Shown: in pieces, positions 45,837 to 54,888 of the stretch | Layout of the letters: every line of letters starts with the position of its first letter | How positions within the stretch are numbered: position 1 is the stretch's first letter | DNA from: Paenibacillus sp. JJ-100 | Lineage (GTDB): Bacteria > Bacillota > Bacilli > Paenibacillales > Paenibacillaceae | NCBI RefSeq assembly: GCF_948329825.1 | Contig: NZ_CAOJCM010000001.1 | Coordinates: 868,001-932,000, forward strand | Length of the DNA stretch: 64,000 nt | Direction of reading: 5' to 3' | Notes under the pieces: model-generated | The model's input: the letters and a program-made list of their open reading frames with translations, nothing else | What the model was told of the DNA's origin: nothing | The model's database searches: none | Made by a program: the position numbers and the translations under genes

Positions 45837-46769
45837 ATGGAAAAAGCACTAATTTTCGGCCATAAAAACCCGGATACAGACACGATTTGTTCAGCAATTG
45901 CGTATGCAGATCTGAAAAGTAAATTGGGCCATGAAGTTGAAGCAGTGCGTCTTGGCGAAGTGAATGGCGAAACCCAATATGCACTGGATCAGTTCAAAAT
46001 TGAAGCACCGCGTTTGATCAAAACAGCTGCTAACGAAGTAAACAAAGTCATTCTGGTAGACCACAACGAGCGTCAGCAAAGCGTAAGCGATATCGAAGAC
46101 GTAACGGTGATTGAAGTAATCGACCATCATCGTATTGCGAATTTTGAGACAAGCCAGCCTTTGTATTTCCGTGCGGAGCCTGTAGGCTGTACTGCAACTA
46201 TTTTGAATAAAATGTACAAAGAGAACGGCATCGAAATTAGCGCACCCATTGCGGGTCTGATGTTGTCTGCGATTATCTCGGATTCCTTGCTGTTTAAATC
46301 CCCAACTTGCACAGAGCAGGATGTAGCTGCAGCACGTGAGCTGGCTGCTATTGCTGGTGTAGATGCAGACAGCTATGGTCTGGACATGCTGAAAGCCGGT
46401 GCGGATTTGAGTCAGAAAACAATTGCTGAACTGATCTCCCTGGATGCTAAGGAATTTGCTATGGGAACAGCCAAAGTTGAAATCGCACAAGTGAATGCGG
46501 TTGACGTCAACGATGTGCTGGTGAAACAACCAGAACTTGAAGCAGCGATTGAAGCGATTATTTCCAGCAAAGGGCTTGACCTGTTCGTATTTGTCGTTAC
46601 TGACATTCTGAACAACGACTCTGTGGCACTGGCTTATGGTGGATCTACGAAAGCAGTAGAGAAGGCATACAATGTAACGCTTGCAGATAACAAAGCTCTG
46701 CTCAAAGGCGTAGTATCCCGCAAATCACAGATCGTACCTGTTCTCACAGAAGCATTCAATTCACTGTAA
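45837..46769 (+). CDS. ppaC: Manganese-dependent inorganic pyrophosphatase
   Basis: A 310-aa family II (DHH) pyrophosphatase that hydrolyses pyrophosphate to two phosphates in the cytosol. Motifs: GHKNPDTDT (His9, Asp13, Asp15 metal ligands), ILVDHNE, the DHH signature [10 protein letters not shown], and the C-terminal DHHA2 substrate motif [10 protein letters not shown]. Length equals the family norm. SD GGAGGGCG before ATG 45837. Confidence 0.97.
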   Translation: MEKALIFGHKNPDTDTICSAIAYADLKSKLGHEVEAVRLGEVNGETQYALDQFKIEAPRLIKTAANEVNKVILVDHNERQQSVSDIEDVTVIEVIDHHRIANFETSQPLYFRAEPVGCTATILNKMYKENGIEISAPIAGLMLSAIISDSLLFKSPTCTEQDVAAARELAAIAGVDADSYGLDMLKAGADLSQKTIAELISLDAKEFAMGTAKVEIAQVNAVDVNDVLVKQPELEAAIEAIISSKGLDLFVFVVTDILNNDSVALAYGGSTKAVEKAYNVTLADNKALLKGVVSRKSQIVPVLTEAFNSL

Positions 46770-46879
46770 TTGGATTACGTGGTATCATCAGGTATAACTA
46801 GAATTCACCTGAGTTGAGACCAGGTTTCGTGAATAACGTGACTTAGAATCTTGATGTAAGAATTATGGCATTCATACTT

Positions 46880-46918
46880 AAGCCTGCTCTGATCTCCATT
46901 GATCAGGACAGGCTTTTC
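46880..46918 (+). terminator. Terminator between ppaC and the IF-3-like gene
   Basis: AAGCCTG-ct-CTGATC / GATCAG-ga-CAGGCTT hairpin followed by TT; it ends close to the SD of the next gene (AAGGAGG, 46924-46930). Confidence 0.8.
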
Positions 46919-46938
46919 ATGTCAAGGAGGAAGATGGT

Positions 46939-47439
46939 ATGGCTCAGATCATTAAAAATGAAAAGATCAAAGCAACCGAGGTGCAACTCACCGGTCTGAA
47001 TGGAGAAGATCTGGGGATTATGCCGACACGGGAAGCACTTGCACTGGCCAAACAGCATAAAGTGGACTTGGTGTGCATGTCCCTGATGATAAGCCCACCC
47101 CCTTGCAAATTGATCGGCGCAGGTGCAGCCCGTGATGAAGCACAACAAGCGAAGAAAAAGGCAAACAAATCCCCTGATAAACGTAAAATAAAGGAAATTA
47201 GACTTCATTTGCAGATGGAGGACCATGACCGGGATGTCAAGCAGTCACAAGCAGAACGCATCTTGAAGAAAGGGGATTCCGTGAAGTTTGTGATTCAAGT
47301 ACACGGTTCCAAAGAGGGAGAAGCCGGCAAGAGTTGGGCTGAAGAATTATGCAAAGCATTGAAAGAATACGGTAGCAAAACAACGGGAGTACAAGTGAGT
47401 GGTAAGCAGGTAGTTGTTCAGCTTGATCCACGGGACTGA
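46939..47439 (+). CDS. Divergent translation initiation factor IF-3 paralogue
   Basis: A 166-aa protein with IF-3 N-domain (IIKNEKIKATEVQLTGLNGEDLGIMPTREALALA region) and C-domain (IKEIRLHLQMEDHDRDVKQSQAERILKKGDSVKFVIQV region). It is not linked to rpmI-rplT, as the usual infC is. The conserved linker DYGKYRYE is replaced by GAGAARDE, and the C-domain RGRE loop by HGSKEGE. It begins with ATG, not the rare AUU typical of autoregulated infC. I infer a second, specialised copy. SD AAGGAGG at 46924-46930. Confidence 0.82.
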   Translation: MAQIIKNEKIKATEVQLTGLNGEDLGIMPTREALALAKQHKVDLVCMSLMISPPPCKLIGAGAARDEAQQAKKKANKSPDKRKIKEIRLHLQMEDHDRDVKQSQAERILKKGDSVKFVIQVHGSKEGEAGKSWAEELCKALKEYGSKTTGVQVSGKQVVVQLDPRD

Positions 47440-47481
47440 ATTGCTCAAGAAAAGATGTAGCAGCGATTGTAGTTATATATG

Positions 47482-47529
47482 AAAGCCCAATCGGAAAAAG
47501 TCTAACGGCTGCCTCCGATTGGGCTTTTT
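47482..47529 (+). terminator. Intrinsic terminator
   Basis: AAAGCCCAATCGGA (47482-47495) pairs perfectly with TCCGATTGGGCTTT (47514-47527). Confidence 0.93.
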
Positions 47530-47544
47530 GCAATCATCCAGCCT

Positions 47545-48369
47545 TCACGTACGTAGATAACGGCTACCGCCAATTCGAACGTACAATTGTCCAGGTAAAA
47601 CAGGTGTAGATATATCTGGATTGCTGTCGAAATTGTTCTTGGCATAACGGGATAAGTAGAGAAAGTCTGGATATATAACCATATCCATTAAATAAGCGGA
47701 AGTGCGGCTACCCGGAAATCGGAATTGATTCAGGGTGTGAATAATCTCCTGGCTACTTGCAATGCCAATGCCGTGCCCATAGTATCTGTCCTCCTGTAGC
47801 ATGAAGACATTTTCACCTTGCCATTCAGGAGTTTCCGGTGAAACATCCGGATTTTTGAAATACAGTACGTCTCCTGGTAGAGCTGTCTCTTTACCATTCT
47901 TCTCTGTTAAACGCAGATCACTGTCGTAATGCCAGTCAAACAAAAGCAGATTACGAAATAGTGAATTAAAAGCCTCCTCGCGGATGCTGCCAAGTACTCC
48001 TCCGTACAGTACAATGACAGTAGCAGTGGCACACTCAAACGCATACAATCGTCCGTTCTGCCATATATCTCTGATGCCTTCTGCCGGGGTTACATCTGGC
48101 CTTAGCTCAAATCCTCCTTCTGTATTACGGTTCCAAAAGGCAGGATTACACCTGGAAGCTTCGAATGAGGCAAAGTTGACTCCACTTCGATTCAATCCTT
48201 CGGCTGCGCTCACAAGAGATTCTCTTAAGTTCCATTCAAAATGCAGATGCTCGAGCGATTGATACACATAAGGTGTATTGCGCATCTGCAGCTGCTGTAA
48301 CCAGTACCACGCAAATGGGGACCACTCAGATGGCGACAGTCGAATGGGTTGATTAGCAACAATGATCAT
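47545..48369 (-). CDS. tgl: Spore-coat protein-glutamine gamma-glutamyltransferase
   Basis: A 274-aa transglutaminase that crosslinks spore-coat proteins via Gln-Lys bonds in sporulating Bacillota. The catalytic cysteine, C113, lies in YAFECATATVIV, as in B. subtilis Tgl; LLFDWHYDSDLRL, DVLYFKNPDVSPETPEWQGENV-type sequence (about 185-205) and GHGIGI also match. It is about 30 residues longer than the B. subtilis protein. ATG 48369 follows GGAGGT; an upstream in-frame TTG has no SD. This gene is direct evidence for a spore former. Confidence 0.93.
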   Translation of the reverse strand: MIIVANQPIRLSPSEWSPFAWYWLQQLQMRNTPYVYQSLEHLHFEWNLRESLVSAAEGLNRSGVNFASFEASRCNPAFWNRNTEGGFELRPDVTPAEGIRDIWQNGRLYAFECATATVIVLYGGVLGSIREEAFNSLFRNLLLFDWHYDSDLRLTEKNGKETALPGDVLYFKNPDVSPETPEWQGENVFMLQEDRYYGHGIGIASSQEIIHTLNQFRFPGSRTSAYLMDMVIYPDFLYLSRYAKNNFDSNPDISTPVLPGQLYVRIGGSRYLRT

Positions 48370-48554
48370 AAGATGATAACCTCCAATCTTCAATGGATTT
48401 TCGATATAAAAACGTCGAAAATGTTAACATGTCGATTAATGTCGCTGATTTTTCGATTTGTTTTGTTTAACAACAACAGTATTTCGGGTACTAGTCTATA
48501 AGTAAAGGTATGTTCAGGCCGCACTATTCATACGAATAACATTTGGATTTAAGC

Positions 48555-48584
48555 TATAGTAAATTTCGACTCTAGTTATAGTAA
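48555..48584 (+). promoter_or_regulatory. Repeated TATAGTAA elements before sensor-kinase gene
   Basis: TATAGTAA occurs at 48555-48562 and 48577-48584, 22 bp apart. Either could be a -10 region or a pair of regulator half-sites. No clear -35 was found. Confidence 0.35.
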
Positions 48585-48614
48585 CGTTCACATTCTCATA
48601 AGGGAGGATATGTA

Positions 48615-51371
48615 GTGTCAAACTCCATCACACAGAGCCGATCTCTGTTCGAACAATTATATACTTATGCGCCAATCGGCATTGCAGTAGCTTCTCACGT
48701 TAACGGACTGTGGTTGCAGTTGAATCCAGCTTTTTGTGAGATGCTCGGTTCAACGGAAGAAGAACTACTGAACACTTCAGTTGTACATATGATCTATGAA
48801 GAAGACCTCAGGTACGAAGAGTTTCGCCATAACTTCTGGGAAATGACTAATGGTTCACTGCCTATGTATGAGACGGAGATCCGTTTGAACCGAAAAGACG
48901 GTACGTTAATCTGGGCGGCGATCAGATCTTGCATTGTCCGGAATGAGGTGAACGGAGAGCCGTTATACTTGCTTGTGCAAGCTGCAGATATTTCGAAACA
49001 AAAAGAAGCAGAGGAACGATTGCTTGAACAGCGTAAGCAGCTGGAGGAGAGTAGTCGTATTCCGCGTCTTCTGGCGGAATCCTCGATGGATCTGATTGCA
49101 ATTCATGAAGCAGATGCGGAGCGTTCATTTAAATACGTATCAGATGCTTGTAGAAGCATGCTTGGTTACGAACCTGAAGAAATGCTAGGACGGTCAGGAA
49201 TGTTTTGTATTCACCCTGAGGATATTCCTGCCGTTCGGGATTACATCTGTAGCCAGACCAAGGGACATGCATCAGAACGGCTGATTTATCGATTGCAGCA
49301 CAAGGATGGGTCTGTGGTGTGGGCTGACACACTTACTCATTACGTGCGTGATGAATCGGGCAAGCTGCTGGAGATGGTCGCGGTCACGCGTGATATTACG
49401 GAGAGCAAACAGCAGCAGCTAAATTTGCAGGAGTACAAGTCGCTGTTTGACTGTAATCCGCTAGGAGTAGCCTCCATGGATCTGGATGGGAATTTGCTGA
49501 AAGCAAACGCTGTACAAGGACAATTGACAGGACATACAAGCGAGGAATTGTTAAGTCGACCTTTTGATCATCTTATTGATCCGGTAGATCTGAAGAAAAC
49601 GCAGTATCACTTTGAAGAATCCGTGAAAGGCATAGCACAGAGTTATGAGATTGGTCTGATCCACAAGAACGGCCAGCGGATTGAGACAAGTGTAGTCAAT
49701 GTTCCTATTTTACTGGAAGACAAGGTAGTAGGTGTCTATGGTATTACGAGCGATGTTACAGCATCCAAACGTTACGTGGAAGAGATCGAGAATCTAAGTT
49801 ATGAAAGAGCTCTTATCTTGAATGGGATGTCGGAAGGTGTGATCGGGCTAGATTTGGCGGGGAATGTTAATTTTGCCAATCCTGCTGCAGCGGAGATGAT
49901 GAATATCTGTCCAAGCGAGATGAATGGTAAGCCATTAGAGAAGATGATCATTCAGATGGAGTGCGAAGTTCTTCCATATCCGGCCAAAAGTATGTCTATA
50001 TTGCAGGCCGTACGCGAAGGAAAAGCACTGTCTCGAACAGAATCGGTATTTTGGCGTCAAGATGGGTCCAGTTTTCTAGCGGAATTCCAATTGAAGCCGA
50101 TTATGGATCAGGGCACGACACGTGGTGCTGTGCTCGTATTCCGTGATATGACATCGGTAAAAGAAATCATACGTGCCAAGGAAGCTGCAGAGCATGCCGA
50201 CCGAGCCAAATCAGAGTTTCTTGCCATTATGAGCCATGAGTTGCGTACACCGTTAAACGGGATTATGGGGATGGCACATCTTCTGATGGAAACCGATCTG
50301 GATGAAGAGCAACGTGGATTTGCGGAGATCATGATCGACAGCGGCGAGTCACTACTATATATTTTGAATGAAATACTGGATTTCAGCAAAATTGAAGCCG
50401 GTAAAATGGATCTGGAGCAAGGCCCAGTAGATATTCGAGACGTACTAAACAGTGTCATAGAGCTATTTTCGATTAAAGCCTCCGAGAAAAATATTGAACT
50501 ATACAGTGAAGTCTCTGATCAAATCCCTGAACGTGTATGTGGAGATGAGACCAGGATTCGTCAGATTCTTATTAATTTAGTGGGCAATGCAGTTAAATTT
50601 ACCGAAAAAGGAAGCGTTAAGATTAGTGCAGAGGTGGTGCACTCCGAAGAATATGGACCGGACCATCTTATGCTGTCTTTCAAAGTAAAAGATACAGGGA
50701 TAGGCATCGCACTGGATAAGCAGCATCAATTGTTCCAATCCTTCTCCCAGCTAGACCCATCCATTAACCGTAAGTTTGGTGGAACCGGTCTCGGCCTTGC
50801 GATCAGCAAAAAATTGGTGGAACTGATGGGCGGAGCCATCGGCGTCCAAAGTGAGATTGGCAAAGGTGCCGAATTCCAATTCACGATCGTTCAGGAGAAG
50901 TGGAAAGAAGAGACGACTGACGCAGATCAGGAGGTTGCAGCAACCCTGGAGCCTCTGGAAATGTTAGATCGCTCCGATCTTGCACGTGATATTCGCATAT
51001 TAATTGCCGAAGACCAACCTGTGAATAGTCATCTCTTGGAGGAGATGTTGCGTAGATTCGGTGGTGTATGTGATATTGTTGAAAACGGTGCGCAGGCTTT
51101 AGATTTACTCGAGAAAACACCGTATGATTTAATCTTCATGGATATTCAGATGCCCGTATTGGATGGAATTGAAGTGACTTGTGAAATTAGAAAAACCCAT
51201 CCAGATATCCCTGTGATAGCTGCGATTACAGCTTTCGCGGGGGAGCGTGATCGAGAAGCTTGTCTGCAATGTGGAATGCAAGATTTTATCAGCAAACCTT
51301 TTCACTCCGCAGAGATTGTCCGGGTCCTCAATACGTGGGTGCCTTTCATTCGTTCCCGGCAGATGAATTGA
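48615..51371 (+). CDS. Hybrid sensor histidine kinase/response regulator
   Basis: A 918-aa cytosolic hybrid kinase with no membrane helices. Four PAS/PAC sensor modules come first (about 12-135, 150-270, 275-390, 395-515), the HisKA domain has HELRTPLNG with His541, and the ATPase domain has N-box NLVGNAVKF, DTGIGI and GGTGLGLAISKKL. The C-terminal receiver domain has Asp843 (FMDIQMPVLDG). GTG 48615 follows GGGAGGAT. No partner regulator is adjacent, so phosphorelay output is elsewhere. The ligand is unknown; PAS modules may bind heme, flavin or small molecules. Confidence 0.93.
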   Translation: MSNSITQSRSLFEQLYTYAPIGIAVASHVNGLWLQLNPAFCEMLGSTEEELLNTSVVHMIYEEDLRYEEFRHNFWEMTNGSLPMYETEIRLNRKDGTLIWAAIRSCIVRNEVNGEPLYLLVQAADISKQKEAEERLLEQRKQLEESSRIPRLLAESSMDLIAIHEADAERSFKYVSDACRSMLGYEPEEMLGRSGMFCIHPEDIPAVRDYICSQTKGHASERLIYRLQHKDGSVVWADTLTHYVRDESGKLLEMVAVTRDITESKQQQLNLQEYKSLFDCNPLGVASMDLDGNLLKANAVQGQLTGHTSEELLSRPFDHLIDPVDLKKTQYHFEESVKGIAQSYEIGLIHKNGQRIETSVVNVPILLEDKVVGVYGITSDVTASKRYVEEIENLSYERALILNGMSEGVIGLDLAGNVNFANPAAAEMMNICPSEMNGKPLEKMIIQMECEVLPYPAKSMSILQAVREGKALSRTESVFWRQDGSSFLAEFQLKPIMDQGTTRGAVLVFRDMTSVKEIIRAKEAAEHADRAKSEFLAIMSHELRTPLNGIMGMAHLLMETDLDEEQRGFAEIMIDSGESLLYILNEILDFSKIEAGKMDLEQGPVDIRDVLNSVIELFSIKASEKNIELYSEVSDQIPERVCGDETRIRQILINLVGNAVKFTEKGSVKISAEVVHSEEYGPDHLMLSFKVKDTGIGIALDKQHQLFQSFSQLDPSINRKFGGTGLGLAISKKLVELMGGAIGVQSEIGKGAEFQFTIVQEKWKEETTDADQEVAATLEPLEMLDRSDLARDIRILIAEDQPVNSHLLEEMLRRFGGVCDIVENGAQALDLLEKTPYDLIFMDIQMPVLDGIEVTCEIRKTHPDIPVIAAITAFAGERDREACLQCGMQDFISKPFHSAEIVRVLNTWVPFIRSRQMN

Positions 51372-51447
51372 GGATAAGATGGGAGTCTACGTTAGCTGTG
51401 ATGTGCTGTTCTTGATCAGACTCGATAATTTCATAATAGGAATAAAA

Positions 51448-51480
51448 AAACCTGTGCTCCAATGGAGTACAGGTTTTTGG
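51448..51480. terminator. Bidirectional terminator between convergent genes
   Basis: AAACCTGTGCTCC (51448-51460) pairs with GGAGTACAGGTTT (51464-51476), with T runs on both strands. It serves the kinase gene and the lipoprotein gene. Confidence 0.9.
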
Positions 51481-51571
51481 TAAGAATCAGGACCTCCCGT
51501 CCATGCATCCTGAGAACGTTACACGTAAGTTACCACTCCGTCGGAAGAACAGAGGTTATGAAATTTCACGA

Positions 51572-52312
51572 CTAGTGATCGAGTTTGTGCTGCTGTCTTA
51601 CTCGTCTGCGCCGAATGAAGAACCAAATGAGAAGTGTCAGAACCAATACAAGGCCAGATATGGCAACAATTAGAATGTTCCGGATATTAGGAATCTGTAT
51701 GGTCAAATCCAACGTATTTTTTTCTAAAGGGGCAATGTCCCAGACGAGCGTTTTGCCACCATCCTGTACTTGATCTGCGTTGGAATCTTTAGCTTTGATC
51801 GGGAGAGACAGTTTGAAATCAAAATTCATATCTTTTAACAGAAGTCGCTTGAGAAAACCTGGAACTTGGTTGATCCGTTCTTTGATATCCCCATCCGGCA
51901 TGGATTCCATAAGATCAGCTTCAACTAATATATGCATTTTCGTTGTGAAAAAACCGGGGGTTTTAGATTGTTCGATCCGAATACCCGGTGGAAGCTTGGA
52001 GGATTTGAATGCTGTTGTGTTTCTTTTTTCATAATGGGCGCTTGCTTTCAACAGGTTCTGTTCATCCTGCTTGGTTACTTCGGTCTTAAAGCTATTGCGC
52101 TCCAATGCTTGAGCTAGCATGGGCATTAGATTATCTTGTCCAATTTTGCCAAGAGCTGCATCTGACACACTCAGGTTCAGATCCAGATCGGTAGTTCCGT
52201 TCATATTTACGGTTACATGGGCTTCTCCATCCGCACAGGCGGTTAACAGAACAAGCATGATACCAAGCATGATAGAAAGCCATAATTGACGTTTGAAAAT
52301 ATGAGTTAACAT
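51572..52312 (-). CDS. DUF3153/LppM-like lipoprotein
   Basis: A 246-aa lipoprotein. Signal peptide with lipobox LLTAC, lipid-modified Cys26. The extracellular part (VTVNMNGTTDLDLNLSVSD) resembles the DUF3153/LppM pattern, and a C-terminal membrane helix (IRNILIVAISGLVLVLTLLIWFF) is followed by a basic tail RRRRVRQQ. Function unknown. SD GGCAGGAG on the minus strand before ATG 52312. Confidence 0.85.
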   Translation of the reverse strand: MLTHIFKRQLWLSIMLGIMLVLLTACADGEAHVTVNMNGTTDLDLNLSVSDAALGKIGQDNLMPMLAQALERNSFKTEVTKQDEQNLLKASAHYEKRNTTAFKSSKLPPGIRIEQSKTPGFFTTKMHILVEADLMESMPDGDIKERINQVPGFLKRLLLKDMNFDFKLSLPIKAKDSNADQVQDGGKTLVWDIAPLEKNTLDLTIQIPNIRNILIVAISGLVLVLTLLIWFFIRRRRVRQQHKLDH

Positions 52313-52596
52313 GATGCTCCTGCCTTTCTGCGTCGCGTAAGTCTATTAAAGTTATGTCCATATCCATCCAATCCAGAAATATAGTATACAACGGAATGCC
52401 AGCAGATGCTAACCTGTTGTATAGAGTGAGGTACACAGTGATATAACAAGAATGTTCAATGTTCAGAAGAAAAATAGGGTTTCGAGTTGATTAAAATTAA
52501 AGATTTCGTATTTTTGTCAATGTTCGGTCAATTCAAACAGCCATTCCGCGTGTACACTAAGATAGAGATGAATATAGGGACAAGGGGGGTACATAC

Positions 52597-52689
52597 ATGA
52601 CTTATATTATTATTCTAGCTTCAATTTTGCTTGTGGGTATGATTGGAATGGGCTGGTTCTATAAGATCGTTGACGAGGACAAACATTAA
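52597..52689 (+). CDS. 30-aa single-pass membrane peptide
   Basis: ATG 52597 to TAA 52689 encodes 30 residues: a hydrophobic helix (YIIILASILLVGMIGMGWFY) and a short acidic tail KIVDEDKH. SD AAGGGGGG lies 6 bases upstream, and a hairpin follows the gene. Small proteins of this form are often accessory subunits of membrane complexes. I do not recognise the family. Confidence 0.65.
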   Translation: MTYIIILASILLVGMIGMGWFYKIVDEDKH

Positions 52690-52725
52690 TCTTAGGACCG
52701 TTTGCATTCGTAGCACTTGTAAAAT

Positions 52726-52762
52726 AATAAGCTTACCTCGCGAATAAGAGGTAGGCTTATTT
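52726..52762 (+). terminator. Hairpin after the membrane peptide gene
   Basis: AATAAGC-TTACCTC / GAGGTAG-GCTTATT arms, with a short T tail. Confidence 0.7.
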
Positions 52763-52856
52763 GAGTTGTGTGTTTTTTAGAGCCCACAGTGTTCATATAA
52801 ACTCTTTCGAGCTCCTGTAAAACCATTTAACCAATGGACAAATATTTTTCGTAAAG

Positions 52857-52887
52857 TTGGGATTTTTAGGCTTCACTTTTGTATAAT
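52857..52887 (+). promoter_or_regulatory. Possible promoter of the M3 peptidase gene
   Basis: TATAAT (52882-52887) with TTGGGA (52857-52862); the 19-bp spacer is long. Confidence 0.45.
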
Positions 52888-52944
52888 AGGGGATAGCTTC
52901 TCGGGTTTTCCCGAAATTTGCCAAACAGGAAAGGGTGTACATAA

Positions 52945-54639
52945 ATGAAATTTAGTGAATATTCGTATACACGTCCCGATCTGGAACACATTAAAACCTC
53001 TTTCGGTAAACTGCTGAAGGGGTTTGAGGCAGCGGCTACTGTAGAAGAGCAAAGTGATTTTATGGACAAGATCAATGCCCTGCGTAGTGATTTCGAAACA
53101 CAGGCACAGCTGGTCTATATTCGTCACTCTATTGATACCAATGATGAGTTTTACAAGGCAGAAAACGAGTTTCTGGATGAGAGTCAGCCCGTGGTTCAGG
53201 AGTATATTACCGATTATTACCGTGCGCTCGTGAATTCGAAGTTCCGTGCTGAATTGGAGCAGAAGTGGGGGACTCAATTATTCCTGCTTGCGGAGCAGGC
53301 TTTGAAAACATTCAGTCCGGAGATCATCGAAGATCTCCAGAAGGAGAATAAACTCTCCACGGAATACAATCAGCTGATTGCTTCTGCTAAAATTCCGTTC
53401 GAAGGGGAAGAGCGCACATTGCCACAGCTTCATCCGTTCGAACTGTCTACTGATCGTTCTATGCGTGAACGTGCTTCTGAAGCTCGCTATACGTTCATGG
53501 CAGAGAATGAAGCGGAATTCGACCGTATTTACGATGAACTGGTGAAGGTACGTGCACAGATTGCGAAGAAGCTGGGTTATCCTAGCTATGTGGAACTTGG
53601 TTATGACCGTATGAATCGTACAGATTATAATGCGGAGATGGTAGCGAATTTTCGTGCGCAAGTACGCGATTACATCGTACCTGTTGCGACCAAGCTCAGA
53701 GAGCGTCAGCGTAGCCGGATTGATGTCGATACGCTCTATTTTTATGATCAGGGCTTTAGCTTCAAGACAGGCAACCCAACACCAAAAGGTGATCCAGACT
53801 GGATCGTAGAGAATGGTAAACGGATGTATGCGGAGCTTTCTCCCGAAACAGACGAGTTCTTCCAGATGATGACGGAGAATGAATTAATGGATCTGGTTAG
53901 CAAAAAAGGTAAACAGGGCGGCGGATATTGTACGTTCCTGAACGATTACAAAGTGCCGTTTATTTTCTCCAACTTCAACGGTACGTCAGGTGACATCGAT
54001 GTGTTGACTCATGAAGCAGGACATGCGTTCCAGGTTTATGAGAGTCGTAACTTTGCGGTGCCGGAATATAACTGGCCGACTTTTGAATCCGCAGAGATTC
54101 ATTCGATGAGTATGGAATTCTTCACTTGGCCGTGGATGGAGCTGTTCTTCAAAGAAGATACGGATAAGTACAAGTTCGATCATCTGTCCTCAGCGTTGTT
54201 GTTTATTCCATATGGGGTGGCTGTAGATGAGTTCCAGCACTTTGTTTATGCGAACCCGGAGGCGACACCGACAGAACGCAAACAGGCTTGGCGCAACATT
54301 GAGAAAATCTATCTGCCGCATATCAACTACAAAGATAACACGTACTTGGAGCAAGGTGGATTCTGGCATAAACAAGGTCATATCTTCTCTTCACCTTTCT
54401 ATTATATCGACTATACGCTGGCTCAAATCTGTGCCTTCCAGTTCTGGAAACGCAGTAATGAAGATATGAAGTCGGCATGGGCTGATTATTTGACACTTTG
54501 CAGAGCTGGCGGCAGCTTGTCCTTCACGGGATTGGTCGAACTTGCAGGATTGAAGTCACCATTCGAAGACGGCTGTGTATCCTCTGTCATTGGTGAGATT
54601 GAAGCATGGCTTGATGGTGTAGACGATAAGGCATTGTAA
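52945..54639 (+). CDS. M3-family oligoendopeptidase
   Basis: A 564-aa zinc peptidase of the M3B group, smaller than and distinct from PepF at 19844. The zinc motif is HEAGH: His356, Glu357, His360, and ESAEIHSMSMEF further on supplies the third ligand. It opens with FSEYSYTRPDLEHIKTSF and lacks a signal peptide, so it works on peptides in the cytosol. SD GAAAGGGTG before ATG 52945; strong terminator at 54657. Confidence 0.92.
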   Translation: MKFSEYSYTRPDLEHIKTSFGKLLKGFEAAATVEEQSDFMDKINALRSDFETQAQLVYIRHSIDTNDEFYKAENEFLDESQPVVQEYITDYYRALVNSKFRAELEQKWGTQLFLLAEQALKTFSPEIIEDLQKENKLSTEYNQLIASAKIPFEGEERTLPQLHPFELSTDRSMRERASEARYTFMAENEAEFDRIYDELVKVRAQIAKKLGYPSYVELGYDRMNRTDYNAEMVANFRAQVRDYIVPVATKLRERQRSRIDVDTLYFYDQGFSFKTGNPTPKGDPDWIVENGKRMYAELSPETDEFFQMMTENELMDLVSKKGKQGGGYCTFLNDYKVPFIFSNFNGTSGDIDVLTHEAGHAFQVYESRNFAVPEYNWPTFESAEIHSMSMEFFTWPWMELFFKEDTDKYKFDHLSSALLFIPYGVAVDEFQHFVYANPEATPTERKQAWRNIEKIYLPHINYKDNTYLEQGGFWHKQGHIFSSPFYYIDYTLAQICAFQFWKRSNEDMKSAWADYLTLCRAGGSLSFTGLVELAGLKSPFEDGCVSSVIGEIEAWLDGVDDKAL

Positions 54640-54656
54640 TAAGTATTGTCATAAAC

Positions 54657-54698
54657 AAAGACGACTTAGACCCTTTCGGGTATCTAGGTCGTCTTTTT
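54657..54698 (+). terminator. Intrinsic terminator
   Basis: AAAGACGACTTAGACCC / GGG-ta-TCTAGGTCGTCTTT hairpin, with further T after it. Confidence 0.93.
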
Positions 54699-54808
54699 TG
54701 GAGTGGAGAACGATTAGAACACGTAACCTTAGTAAGCTAAGCTTTGACAATGAAAAATGAGAATCGTCTACAAGGTACTATAGGTCTGTGTAACAATTAA
54801 TGAGTAAT

Positions 54809-54851
54809 TGTGATTTATTTCACTATAGCTGGAAACGGATTCAGTTACAAT
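54809..54851 (+). promoter_or_regulatory. Fnr/CRP-type box and -10 of the Fe-ADH promoter
   Basis: TGTGA-TTTATT-TCACT (54809-54824) fits the Fnr/CRP consensus. A -10 TACAAT lies at 54846-54851. If transcription starts 7 bases after the -10, the box is centred at -41.5, the standard class II activator position. This implies anaerobic induction by Fnr. Confidence 0.65.
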
Positions 54852-54888
54852 AAAAGTAGTAAATGATGGTTACAGGAGGCTGGTTCAG

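Noticed and set aside
45891..46529. A 212-aa open frame antisense to ppaC
   Set aside because: It is a shadow of the highly conserved ppaC frame; composition is rich in Cys, Phe and His as usual for such antisense frames.
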